From NCBI GenBank assembly GCA_021775655.1, contig JAJFHK010000307.1, positions 1 through 7,132 of the forward strand: a stretch of DNA of 7,132 nucleotides. Reading direction: 5' to 3'. The notes below the pieces were generated by a model that saw only the letters and a program-made list of their open reading frames with translations, ran no database searches and was not told the DNA's origin. Shown here one piece after another: positions 1 to 6,319 of this stretch; position 1 is the first letter of the stretch; each line of letters starts with the position of its first letter. The stretch is from Filomicrobium sp. GTDB lineage: Bacteria > Pseudomonadota > Alphaproteobacteria > Rhizobiales > Hyphomicrobiaceae. A program made the translations under genes and the position numbers.

Positions 1-708
1 ATCCACGTCTTCACGCAGGTTGTTGTCGCGGAAGACACCTGCACATGGCACGATCAAATCGTCCATATAGCCGGAGGAATAGGCTTCTGCGGCTTTCGTG
101 TGGCTCTCGTATGCAAGCTTGTCCTGCTCAGAACGCGGCACCTGCCACTCCTTAGCCATCAACTCACAATGCTGGCCCATCGACAAGCCAGTACGCGGCT
201 CATTTGTTGCCGGCGGCTGCGGCGCCAGTTCGCCCGGCTTAGTGCCTGCCAGAACCTTGACTTTGTCGAGCGTCGTTTTCTTCTTGTTGGCTTCCATAAG
301 CCGATGTGCAAATTTTTTGGTGAAGACAATCGGCGCATCCGATGTCGTATCGGAACCGACCGCGATGCCACTCTCAATTTGTCCGGCCGCAATCTTTGCA
401 GCAATCCCCATCGCCGCCTGCAAAGACGTACCGCAGGCCTGCATCATCGTAATGCCTGGAGTAGAGGTCGCGAGTTTGGTGCCAAGCACTGCTTCGCGCG
501 CTAGGTTCCAGTCCTTCGAATGAGTGACGACGGCACCACCGACGACTTCGTCGATGTGCTCTCCGTTGAGCTTGAAACGTTCAACAAGGCCGTTGAGTGC
601 CGCCGTCATCATTTCGAGATTGGACAGATCCGAATAAAGCGTGCCCGACCGACAAAACGGCGTGCGCACACCGCCAATCACAGCCACGCGGCGAAGGGAT
701 TTCGTCAT
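1..708 (-). CDS. fadI: Acetyl-CoA acyltransferase (beta-oxidation thiolase, FadI type), C-terminus beyond the window
   Basis: This is the N-terminal 236 codons of a thiolase that cleaves 3-ketoacyl-CoA with CoA to release acetyl-CoA, the last beta-oxidation step. It begins MTKSLRRVAVIGGVRTPF, a typical thiolase start. The nucleophilic cysteine is Cys92 in MMQACGTSLQAA, matching the ACATSFQA context of E. coli FadI. Later landmarks are AVGSDTTSDAP, GLSMGQHCELMAKE, RSEQDKLAYESH and FRDNNLRED, all in the FadI order. The C-terminal half, with the second cysteine and GHP-type histidine motif, lies beyond base 1. The ATG at 708 is chosen because GGGAG (minus strand, 715-719) sits 6 bases upstream. 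It follows fadJ on the same strand after a 78-base gap and should form the beta subunit of a multienzyme complex with it. FadI rather than FadA is inferred from remembered sequence resemblance; a broader acetyl-CoA acetyltransferase role is possible. Confidence 0.93.
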   Translation of the reverse strand, partial: MTKSLRRVAVIGGVRTPFCRSGTLYSDLSNLEMMTAALNGLVERFKLNGEHIDEVVGGAVVTHSKDWNLAREAVLGTKLATSTPGITMMQACGTSLQAAMGIAAKIAAGQIESGIAVGSDTTSDAPIVFTKKFAHRLMEANKKKTTLDKVKVLAGTKPGELAPQPPATNEPRTGLSMGQHCELMAKEWQVPRSEQDKLAYESHTKAAEAYSSGYMDDLIVPCAGVFRDNNLREDVD

Positions 709-714
709 ATCCTG

Positions 715-719
715 CTCCC
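715..719 (-). promoter_or_regulatory. Ribosome binding site of the thiolase gene
   Basis: GGGAG on the minus strand, 6 bases before the ATG at 708. It supports that start and shows the thiolase is translated independently of fadJ, whose stop is 78 bases upstream. Confidence 0.6.
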
Positions 720-786
720 AGATGTCACCCGGTCTTTTTCGGGCGCCCGTTGAATTTCTGTCGAGGTAGGCAGCATTCCGCGGCGC

Positions 787-2805
787 TTACTCCGCGGCAG
801 CGGCAGCCGGCTCATTTTTTTCTACGCCCGCCATGCTATCTTTGTAGTGAAGCGGCCCACCACGGAACGGAGCAAAACCGGTGCCGAAGATCACACCTGC
901 ATCAGCAAGGTCAGCGCTTTCGACAACGCCATCTTCAACCGCACGCTGAGCTTCTTTGATCAAGGGCTGAACCAGTTCCCGGCCAAGCTTTTCCAGGTCG
1001 CCATTACCGAAGCGGGCATCCTCTGACTTGACCGGCTTGCCGTCCTTCCAGACGTAATACCCCTCGCCGGTTTTCTTACCGAGTTTGCCACTTTCCACGA
1101 GCTTGGCGGCACCCGTGACCTCGTTACCAAGTCCGAGGATCTGGCCGACATGCGCGCAGACGTCGAGCCCGACGGTATCGGCCAATTCTATCGGCCCCAT
1201 CGGCATCCCGAACATACGTGCGGCTTCGTCGATCTTTTCTTTCGTTTCACCAGCATCCACACGCGCCATGGCACCCATCATGTAGGGAGCAAGCACCCGG
1301 TTGACGAGGAAGCCCGGCACCGATTTAGCAACCAGCGGGAATTTGTCGATTGCAGTGACAAAAGCTGCCCCCTTGTCCACCTCGGTTTGGCGGCTTTGCT
1401 CGCCCCGGACCACTTCAACAAGCGGCATCTGCGCCACCGGGTTGAAGAAGTGTATCCCAACCAGGCGACCTGGATCTGCAAGAGGTTCGGCAATGTCTTC
1501 GATTTTCAGAGACGATGTGTTGGTGGCCATCAAAGCGTCGGGCTTCATCTTCGTTTCGAGGTCCTTGAACAAAGCCTGCTTGACTTCAAGCTTTTCGACA
1601 ATCGCCTCGATCACGACATCGGCACGCGCCACACCACGCCCCTGCGGGTCGGAGATCAAACGAGCTTCGGCAGCATCCTTCAGTGCTTTCGTGCGGAATT
1701 TCTTTTTGAACAGCTTGCCTTGCGCCTTGATACCCTTGGCGATCTGATCGGCCGACAAATCCTGAAGCGTGACTTCCAATCCGCTGGCCACACACCAGCC
1801 TGCGATATCCGCACCCATGGTGCCCGCACCGATCACGTGCACCCGCATCGGCTTCCAGCCCATACCCTTCGGCGCCTGCGCCTTCAGTGCTTCTGAAAGG
1901 AAGAAGACGCGGCGCAGATTGCGCGATGTCTCCGACACCATCAGCGGCGCGAAAGCTTCAGTTTCCGCCAGCTTCATATCCGAATACGAGCCGCCAAACT
2001 TTTCGAACAGCTCAATCAGACGGAAGGGAGCTGGGTAATGGTCTTCCCGCACCTTCTTTTTTGTTTCATCCCGCATCTTGCCAGCAAGAAACCCGCGTGC
2101 CGGCCATTTAGCGAGCAACCCCTTGAACCCGCCCTTCGGCTTGGATTTGCGTTTCTGCATCACGGCCTTGCGTGCTGCCCATCGTAAGGCTCCCTTGCTA
2201 TCGACAAGCTGGTCGATAAATCCTTGTGCCTTGGCAACGCTGGCGCGGATCATAGATCCCTTGAGCATCGCGCCCATCGCAGCGACAGGTCCAGCCAGCC
2301 GGATCGAACGCGCTGTCCCATTGAAGCCTGGAAAGATGCCAAGCTTCACTTCTGGGAATCCAACGCGGGTCGAGCTATCGCGAGTTGCAATGCGGTAATG
2401 GCAGGCAAGTACCAGTTCGAAGCCACCGCCAACACACACGCCATGAATGGCGGCCACGACAGGCACGCTAAGGTTTTCGATACGGTCGAGCATCTGGTTG
2501 ACCGGCTTTACTCCGGCCACGACTTGGTCTTCCGTCTTGAAGTCTCCGAATTCGCGAATATCGGCGCCGACGATAAAGCCTTTTTCCTTGCCCGACATGA
2601 TGACAAGGCCGCGTATCGAACCAGCCTTCGCTCCAGCTTCGACACGGTCCACGATCTGCTCTAACTCTTCCAACGGTCGCCGGCCAAGCGAGTTGGCACT
2701 CTCGCCTTCGCGATCGAATATCGCCCAGGCAATCCGCTCAATATCAACGCTGAACCGCCAGTCCCGTAGGTCCATTTCAGCGCTGACCGCGTTTTCATTT
2801 TGCAT
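787..2805 (-). CDS. fadJ: Fatty-acid oxidation complex alpha subunit: enoyl-CoA hydratase / 3-hydroxyacyl-CoA dehydrogenase (FadJ/FadB family)
   Basis: A 672-residue bifunctional enzyme that hydrates 2-enoyl-CoA and oxidises the resulting L-3-hydroxyacyl-CoA with NAD. Residues about 15-190 are a crotonase domain: GFIVGADIREF (77-87) and HGVCVGGGFE (121-130) form the oxyanion region, and the two catalytic glutamates are present at Glu130 and Glu152 (FPEVKLGIFPGF). After a basic linker, about 320-500 is the NAD-binding half of the dehydrogenase with VIGAGTMGADIA (324-335) and the catalytic His452 and Glu464 in HFFNPVAQMPLVEVV. Residues about 497-590 (PGFLVNRVLAPY, GPIELADTVGLDV, GKKTGEGYYVW) are the first C-terminal helical domain, and 605-655 a second copy ending GTGFAPFRGGPLHY. 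The length is slightly below the roughly 715-730 of E. coli FadJ/FadB. The ATG at 2805 is preferred over an in-frame GTG at 2871 because it has GGAG 10 bases upstream, whereas the longer form would translate a stem-loop array. The choice of fadJ over fadB is inferred from its fadI-type partner. Confidence 0.95.
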   Translation of the reverse strand: MQNENAVSAEMDLRDWRFSVDIERIAWAIFDREGESANSLGRRPLEELEQIVDRVEAGAKAGSIRGLVIMSGKEKGFIVGADIREFGDFKTEDQVVAGVKPVNQMLDRIENLSVPVVAAIHGVCVGGGFELVLACHYRIATRDSSTRVGFPEVKLGIFPGFNGTARSIRLAGPVAAMGAMLKGSMIRASVAKAQGFIDQLVDSKGALRWAARKAVMQKRKSKPKGGFKGLLAKWPARGFLAGKMRDETKKKVREDHYPAPFRLIELFEKFGGSYSDMKLAETEAFAPLMVSETSRNLRRVFFLSEALKAQAPKGMGWKPMRVHVIGAGTMGADIAGWCVASGLEVTLQDLSADQIAKGIKAQGKLFKKKFRTKALKDAAEARLISDPQGRGVARADVVIEAIVEKLEVKQALFKDLETKMKPDALMATNTSSLKIEDIAEPLADPGRLVGIHFFNPVAQMPLVEVVRGEQSRQTEVDKGAAFVTAIDKFPLVAKSVPGFLVNRVLAPYMMGAMARVDAGETKEKIDEAARMFGMPMGPIELADTVGLDVCAHVGQILGLGNEVTGAAKLVESGKLGKKTGEGYYVWKDGKPVKSEDARFGNGDLEKLGRELVQPLIKEAQRAVEDGVVESADLADAGVIFGTGFAPFRGGPLHYKDSMAGVEKNEPAAAAAE

Positions 2806-2815
2806 ATCGTTGCGT

Positions 2816-2819
2816 CTCC
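2816..2819 (-). promoter_or_regulatory. Ribosome binding site deciding the fadJ start
   Basis: GGAG on the minus strand, 10 bases before the ATG at 2805. The nearest stem-loop ends at 2827, leaving this site exposed, which argues against a start further upstream. Confidence 0.5.
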
Positions 2820-2826
2820 GTTCCGC

Positions 2827-2925
2827 CCAACATCGGTTCGCCGAATGTTGGCTAGAGAAGTAGCCCAACACGACATTAGGAAGTGTTGGCTAAGAATGCC
2901 CAACACCAGCCAGCTGAGTGTTGGG
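2827..2925 (-). repeat. Three tandem stem-loop repeats filling the fadE-fadJ gap
   Basis: Three inverted repeats of one design follow each other. Unit 1 has arms CCAACAT (2827-2833) and ATGTTGG (2845-2851). Unit 2 has CCAACAC (2865-2871) and GTGTTGG (2883-2889), extended outward by TAGC/GCTA around one bulged C. Unit 3 has CCCAACAC (2899-2906) and GTGTTGGG (2918-2925). In each the arms are separated by exactly 11 bases, the last of which (plus strand) is an A. The terminal pair changes from T-A in unit 1 to C-G in units 2 and 3, so pairing is kept. Units 1 and 3 can pair further inside (CGG-TTCG-CCG and CAG-CCAG-CTG). The array starts 8 bases after the fadE stop in transcription order. No T-run follows, so it is not an ordinary terminator. 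A role in mRNA processing or stability, a repetitive extragenic palindrome family, or clustered protein sites are all possible. Confidence 0.85.
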
Positions 2926-2933
2926 TTGCTAAG

Positions 2934-5435
2934 TCATTCGGCGGCTTCGGCCGCCTTAGCCTTACGAATGTTATCGCCGGGCGTCATGTAATTAGGCCTT
3001 ACCTCTGCCGGATCGAAGTGATCGACGGCAATAACTCGGGCAACGAGGTCTTCGGCCTCCTTCAGTTGAGCCGCTTCTCCGTCGGTCAGAACTCCCGCCT
3101 TGACGGCATCTGCGAACCAATCGACGCCATGATATCGCCGCACAACTCCTGCGCGCACCGCTTTGTCGAGTTTCTTTTCAGCAGCTTCAGACGCAATGAC
3201 CTTCTTAAGCGTGACTTCGAGAAGCCCGGTCGGATCGTTGACGTCTTCCGAGATAAAGATGCTGCGCGTCAGCCGATCTCGAGTTTCGCCAGGTTCTGCA
3301 GCAAGCCGCGCCGCCTCACGGACCAGCTTATCAGAGGCAGGGCGATAAGGTCGTCCGAATGGGAAGACAAACAAACCAAGCAACAATCGCACTGCGTCGT
3401 TCGGGAAGTTGTCGATGGCTTCCGACAGTGCGGTCTGGAATCGATTAAGCCCATTTCGTGCGGCAAGCTCAACAAACACCTTATCGGCTTCAGGCTTTCC
3501 GTCATCCTCGAAGCGTTTGAGAACGCAAGATAGGAGATAGAGTTCCGACAGCGCATCCGCCATACGGCCTGTCAGCATCTGGCGGGTCTTCAGGCCGCCG
3601 CCCAACGTCGCAACAGCCATGTCGGCAACAAGCGCGAAGTTACGGGATTGCCGCCAAAGCTGCCGGTACCAGCGCGCATTCGATCCCGCATCCACCGGCA
3701 CATTGCCAAAACTTCCAAAGGTCAAGTTGTGGAATAGAGCACCAGCAAAATTCGAAACCGAATAACCAAGGTGCCCCATGAAGGCATCCTCAAACTCGTC
3801 AAGACCGGATTCGCGGTCAGGATTCTGTGCGGCCTGCACCTCTCGATACAGATAGGGGTGCGAACGCAGCGCGCCCTGGCTGAACGTGATCAGCGTCCGC
3901 GTCAAGATGTTCGCACCTTCGACCGTTATACCCACCGGCACCATTTGATAGGCCGACTGAAGATAGTTTGAGGGCCCATCACAAATTCCTCGGCCGCCAT
4001 GAATGTCCATCGCATCGTTCACCGCCTGGCGCATCTTTTCAGTGGTCTGGTATTTCATTAGCGCTGAAATAACCGATGGCTTCTCGCCCGCCGCAACCAT
4101 GGCCGCTGTAACGCCGCGTGCGGCCTCATTCACATAAGCCGTTTCTGCAATGCGCGCCAAAGGTTGCGCAATCCCATCCATGCGAGAAATCGGTATTCCG
4201 AACTGCTTGCGAATCCGCGCATAAGCCGTGGTGTGGCGCAACATCGCCTTGGCACCTGCCGTAGCCGACGATGGCAGTGAAATAGCACGCCCTGCAGCAA
4301 GGCATTCCATCAGCATTCGCCAACCCTGACCGACACACTCCTCGCCGCCGATAACCCAGTCGAGCGGAATAAAGACATCCTTGCCCCAATTCGGTCCGTT
4401 CGGAAATGCCGACCCGGAGGGCAGGTGCCGACGCCCGATTTCGACGCCTTCATGATCTGCAGGAATGAGCGCAACCGTGATGCCCACATCTTCGCCATGA
4501 CCCAGCAAGTTCTCTGGATCGAACAGGCGGAAAGCCAATCCGACAAGCGTCGCCTTCGGTCCAAGCGTAATGTAGCGTTTGTCCCAGTTGAGCCGGATAC
4601 CGACCGTTTCGCGGCCATTGTGTTCGGCTCTTTCAACGCGACCGATGTCGCGCATCGTTGCCGCATCCGAACCCGACGTCGGACCGGTCAGCGAGAAACA
4701 GGGGATCTCTTTGCCCTGCGCAAGCCTCGGCAGATAGTGCTCTTTCTGTTCGTCCGTACCGTATTTCTCGATAAGTTCACCTGGCCCCAGAGAATTGGGA
4801 ACCATCACTATCGTCGCCACATCCGGAGATCGCGAAGCGACCTTGCCAAGAATCAGCGACTGAGCCTGCGCTGAAAAACCAAGTCCGCCGTGCTCTTTGG
4901 AAATGAGCATTCCGAGGAAACCATTCTCGGCCACGTAATCCCAAATCTCCTGCGGGATCTCCTTATCATTGAACCGGATAACCCAATCATCGATCATCCT
5001 GCAGAGCTGGTCAGTCGCCCCATCAAGGAATGCCTGTTCTTCCGCGGTCAGTTCAACGCCCGGCAGATCGTGCAACCGGTTCCAATTGGGCTGACCAGAA
5101 AACAGTTCTGCATCGAAACCGACGGTACCAGCTTCTAGTGCTTGCTGCTCCGTATCAGACACCCGCGGCAGGATGCTGCGCACCATTGAGAAGGCAGGTG
5201 CGATCAGCACGCTTCTGCGCACCGAAGGGACTGCCAGCAGCCCCAATACAATGACCGGAACCCACGCCAAGAACCCAAAGAAGCTCGACGGAAAAATTCC
5301 ACCCCCGGACTGAGAAAGCTGTCCGACGAGGACCGCGGCCCCAATACTTGCCGCCCAAACAGCGAGCGGCGCCCGGTTCATTGCCAGAGCAATCAAAAGC
5401 GCTGCCAGCAAGACCACAAAGAACAATACAGTCAT
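2934..5435 (-). CDS. fadE: Membrane-associated acyl-CoA dehydrogenase, FadE family
   Basis: An 833-residue flavoprotein that introduces the trans-2 double bond into acyl-CoA, passing electrons to electron-transfer flavoprotein; it is the first enzyme of the cycle. Length and layout match E. coli FadE (about 814). Residues 3-17, 23-38 and 53-70 are hydrophobic, predicting an N-terminal membrane anchor. FAPVF-like and LTAEEQAFLDG segments precede the dehydrogenase core. Core landmarks are ISKEHGGLGFSAQAQS (178-193), VPNSLGPGELIEKYGTDEQ (212-230), FSLTGPTSGSDA (247-258, FAD/substrate loop), NWDKRYITLGP, HGGRGICDGPSN (479-490) and ITVEGANILTR (503-513), in which Glu506 is the likely catalytic base. 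The 530-820 region is the FadE-specific C-terminal domain, with LSELYLLSCVLKRF, FPFGRPYRPASDKL and HFDPAEVRP. The ATG at 5435 is chosen over the ATG at 5456 because AGGAGG lies 8 bases before it. Its start overlaps the stop of the broken upstream thioesterase (TGATG), suggesting past translational coupling. Confidence 0.96.
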   Translation of the reverse strand: MTVLFFVVLLAALLIALAMNRAPLAVWAASIGAAVLVGQLSQSGGGIFPSSFFGFLAWVPVIVLGLLAVPSVRRSVLIAPAFSMVRSILPRVSDTEQQALEAGTVGFDAELFSGQPNWNRLHDLPGVELTAEEQAFLDGATDQLCRMIDDWVIRFNDKEIPQEIWDYVAENGFLGMLISKEHGGLGFSAQAQSLILGKVASRSPDVATIVMVPNSLGPGELIEKYGTDEQKEHYLPRLAQGKEIPCFSLTGPTSGSDAATMRDIGRVERAEHNGRETVGIRLNWDKRYITLGPKATLVGLAFRLFDPENLLGHGEDVGITVALIPADHEGVEIGRRHLPSGSAFPNGPNWGKDVFIPLDWVIGGEECVGQGWRMLMECLAAGRAISLPSSATAGAKAMLRHTTAYARIRKQFGIPISRMDGIAQPLARIAETAYVNEAARGVTAAMVAAGEKPSVISALMKYQTTEKMRQAVNDAMDIHGGRGICDGPSNYLQSAYQMVPVGITVEGANILTRTLITFSQGALRSHPYLYREVQAAQNPDRESGLDEFEDAFMGHLGYSVSNFAGALFHNLTFGSFGNVPVDAGSNARWYRQLWRQSRNFALVADMAVATLGGGLKTRQMLTGRMADALSELYLLSCVLKRFEDDGKPEADKVFVELAARNGLNRFQTALSEAIDNFPNDAVRLLLGLFVFPFGRPYRPASDKLVREAARLAAEPGETRDRLTRSIFISEDVNDPTGLLEVTLKKVIASEAAEKKLDKAVRAGVVRRYHGVDWFADAVKAGVLTDGEAAQLKEAEDLVARVIAVDHFDPAEVRPNYMTPGDNIRKAKAAEAAE

Positions 5436-5781
5436 CAGATGGACCTCCTCGCGCATGCCCGCACCTGTATGGTCGGGAAGCTTGCGAATTTGTAGCCCGT
5501 CAGGGCTTTTACCTTAGCAAATGCGAATGCCGCTGTCCGGCCACGTTCTGGTTCAAACCGGCCATCCGAGAACCAGCAAAACATTGAGGCTGGCATCAAA
5601 TCAATCGACTTGTATCTCAAATGAATGACCGTTTCTGTACCGACGACCGTCTTGCGGGGCAACATTGCGATTGCAATCGCCAGCAAGTCTGAAGCAAAAC
5701 TCCAAACACGGCATGAACAAGTTTCATGATACATCCCTGACCACAACCCGAATTGGGAAAATCCGCTTGAATACGACACAT
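5435..5781 (-). pseudogene. Probable frameshifted hotdog-fold (PaaI-like) thioesterase remnant upstream of fadE
   Basis: Two minus-strand frames together read like a short acyl-CoA thioesterase. The first, from an ATG at 5781, gives ADFPNSGCGQGC followed by MKLVHAVFG (ATG at 5727). The second, from about 5700, gives FASDLLAIAIAMLPRKTVV, then GTETVIHLRYKSIDLMPA, ERGRTAAFAFAKVKALTGYK and a stop at 5435. Restoring one base near 5702 would join them as HAVFGxFASD, giving the nine-residue His-to-Asp spacing of the HGGxxxxxxxD helix in this fold; the later segments resemble its strands, including the GR-x-A-F strand before the final hairpin. The stop overlaps the fadE start by one base (TGATG), as in a coupled operon. 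The second frame stays open far upstream but loses the family pattern. Recognition is by eye; alternatives are a sequencing error, a degenerate leader, or coincidence. Confidence 0.42.
5444..5449 (-). promoter_or_regulatory. Ribosome binding site deciding the fadE start
   Basis: A complete AGGAGG on the minus strand, 8 bases before the ATG at 5435. It lies between the two candidate start codons (5456 and 5435) and can only serve the shorter form. It should allow fadE translation even though the coupled upstream frame is broken. Confidence 0.8.
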
Positions 5782-5835
5782 ACTTGATCATAGGACCCCA
5801 AGATTTGACTTTTAGTTCAAGCCTTGCGGCAATCG

Positions 5836-5866
5836 ACTGCCGACAATTGCATGGCAATTGAGCAGT
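5836..5866. promoter_or_regulatory. Strong inverted repeat, candidate operator or leader hairpin
   Basis: The core is CAATTGC (5844-5850), ATG, GCAATTG (5854-5860), a perfect 7-3-7 dyad of 17 bases, the size of a typical dimeric repressor site. It is extended by ACTGC (5836-5840) and GCAGT (5862-5866), with unequal 3-base and 1-base interruptions. It lies upstream of the fad operon and upstream of the divergent CDGSH gene. TetR- or GntR-type regulators commonly control fad genes, but I do not recognise this as the published site of a particular one. It could instead be a hairpin in the fadE leader RNA. Confidence 0.5.
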
Positions 5867-6065
5867 TGTGTGCAAATCATCGCTTACACCCGAACCTAGG
5901 CTTCTGCGGACTTGTTCCGCCCCAGGATAGCCGGTAGAGCATCTTGTCATGGAATGTCGCATGCACAGCGATATCGGCGCAAAAGCGCAACCGGAAAGCC
6001 TGGGCATAGAATGTGATGCGCGCACCCGGCATTGGGGGTCGAAACATAACATCCCAGCGATCCAA

Positions 6066-6072
6066 GGGAGGG
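6066..6072 (+). promoter_or_regulatory. Ribosome binding site supporting the GTG start of the CDGSH gene
   Basis: GGGAGGG 4 bases before the GTG at 6077. There is no in-frame ATG that would keep the first cluster motif, so this purine run decides the GTG start. Confidence 0.7.
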
Positions 6073-6076
6073 AAAC

Positions 6077-6319
6077 GTGGCAGAAGAGCCGATCGTCGCT
6101 CAGACAGGACCTTTTCAGGTCGAGCTTGAAGAAGGCAAAGCGTACTTCTACTGCCGTTGCGGGCGCTCAAAATCGCAGCCGTTCTGCGACGGAACGCATA
6201 AAGACACCGGTATCGAGCCGCTCCGCTTCATCGCCGATAGAAGTGGCATGCACAATTTATGCGGCTGCAAGACCACCGACGACGAACCCTATTGCGATGG
6301 TTCCCATAACATTTTGTAG
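6077..6319 (+). CDS. Tandem CDGSH-type [2Fe-2S] iron-sulfur protein
   Basis: An 80-residue soluble protein with two complete CDGSH motifs, so each chain should bind two [2Fe-2S] clusters with three-cysteine, one-histidine ligation. Motif 1 is CRCGRSKSQPFCDGTH (ligands Cys26, Cys28, Cys37, His41). Motif 2 is CGCKTTDDEPYCDGSH (Cys62, Cys64, Cys73, His77). Every ligand is present, and the protein ends three residues after the last. The two-motif layout resembles bacterial proteins related to human CISD3 (Miner2), unlike the single-motif membrane-anchored mitoNEET. There is no signal peptide or membrane segment. These proteins are linked to electron transfer, redox sensing or cluster transfer, but no substrate is established. 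It starts with GTG after a strong purine-rich ribosome binding site and is divergent from the beta-oxidation operon, 136 bases before livH. A functional link with FadE electron flow is only a guess. Confidence 0.93.
   Translation: MAEEPIVAQTGPFQVELEEGKAYFYCRCGRSKSQPFCDGTHKDTGIEPLRFIADRSGMHNLCGCKTTDDEPYCDGSHNIL

Larger units (their letters stand above)
5782..6076. other. Divergent intergenic control region between the fad operon and the CDGSH gene
   Basis: No convincing gene lies here. The open frames that cross it on both strands show no family pattern and overlap the real CDGSH gene in the wrong frame. It holds several dyads: TTGACTTTTAGTTCAA (5805-5820, imperfect), CGGCA/TGCCG (5827-5831 with 5838-5842), a long inverted repeat at 5836-5866, and GCGGA-cttgt-TCCGC (5906-5920). 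A plus-strand TAGAAT at 6007-6012 resembles a -10 box for the CDGSH gene but has no good -35. For the minus strand, TTGAAC (5820-5815) and TATGAT (5792-5787) look like promoter elements but are 22 bases apart, too far for a normal sigma-70 promoter. Promoters must lie here for both directions; their positions are not resolved. Confidence 0.5.

Noticed and set aside
740..749. Palindrome CGGGCGCCCG between fadJ and the thiolase, beside a short A/T run, as a terminator
   Set aside because: The symmetric sequence has no loop-sized spacer and, in transcription order, is followed by A residues rather than T residues; termination here would also cut off the thiolase.
1150..1896. A 248-codon plus-strand open frame
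   Set aside because: It lies entirely antisense to fadJ, with arginine/histidine-rich composition and no recognisable domain; it is a shadow of the real gene.
2806..2871. A 22-residue N-terminal extension of the fadJ product from a GTG at 2871
   Set aside because: It would translate part of the stem-loop array, has no ribosome binding site, and does not resemble the family N-terminus. The ATG at 2805 has GGAG upstream.
2883..3533. A 216-codon plus-strand open frame
   Set aside because: Antisense to the conserved FadE C-terminal domain and starting inside the stem-loop array; no family pattern.
5436..5456. A 7-residue longer FadE from an ATG at 5456
   Set aside because: Its extra codons cover the AGGAGG that serves the ATG at 5435, and the shorter form begins directly with the hydrophobic anchor expected for FadE.
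5435..6052. The whole 205-codon minus-strand open frame upstream of fadE as an intact gene
   Set aside because: Only the last part (from about 5700) looks like a protein family; the N-terminal portion is cysteine/arginine-rich without pattern. A frameshifted shorter gene explains the pattern better.
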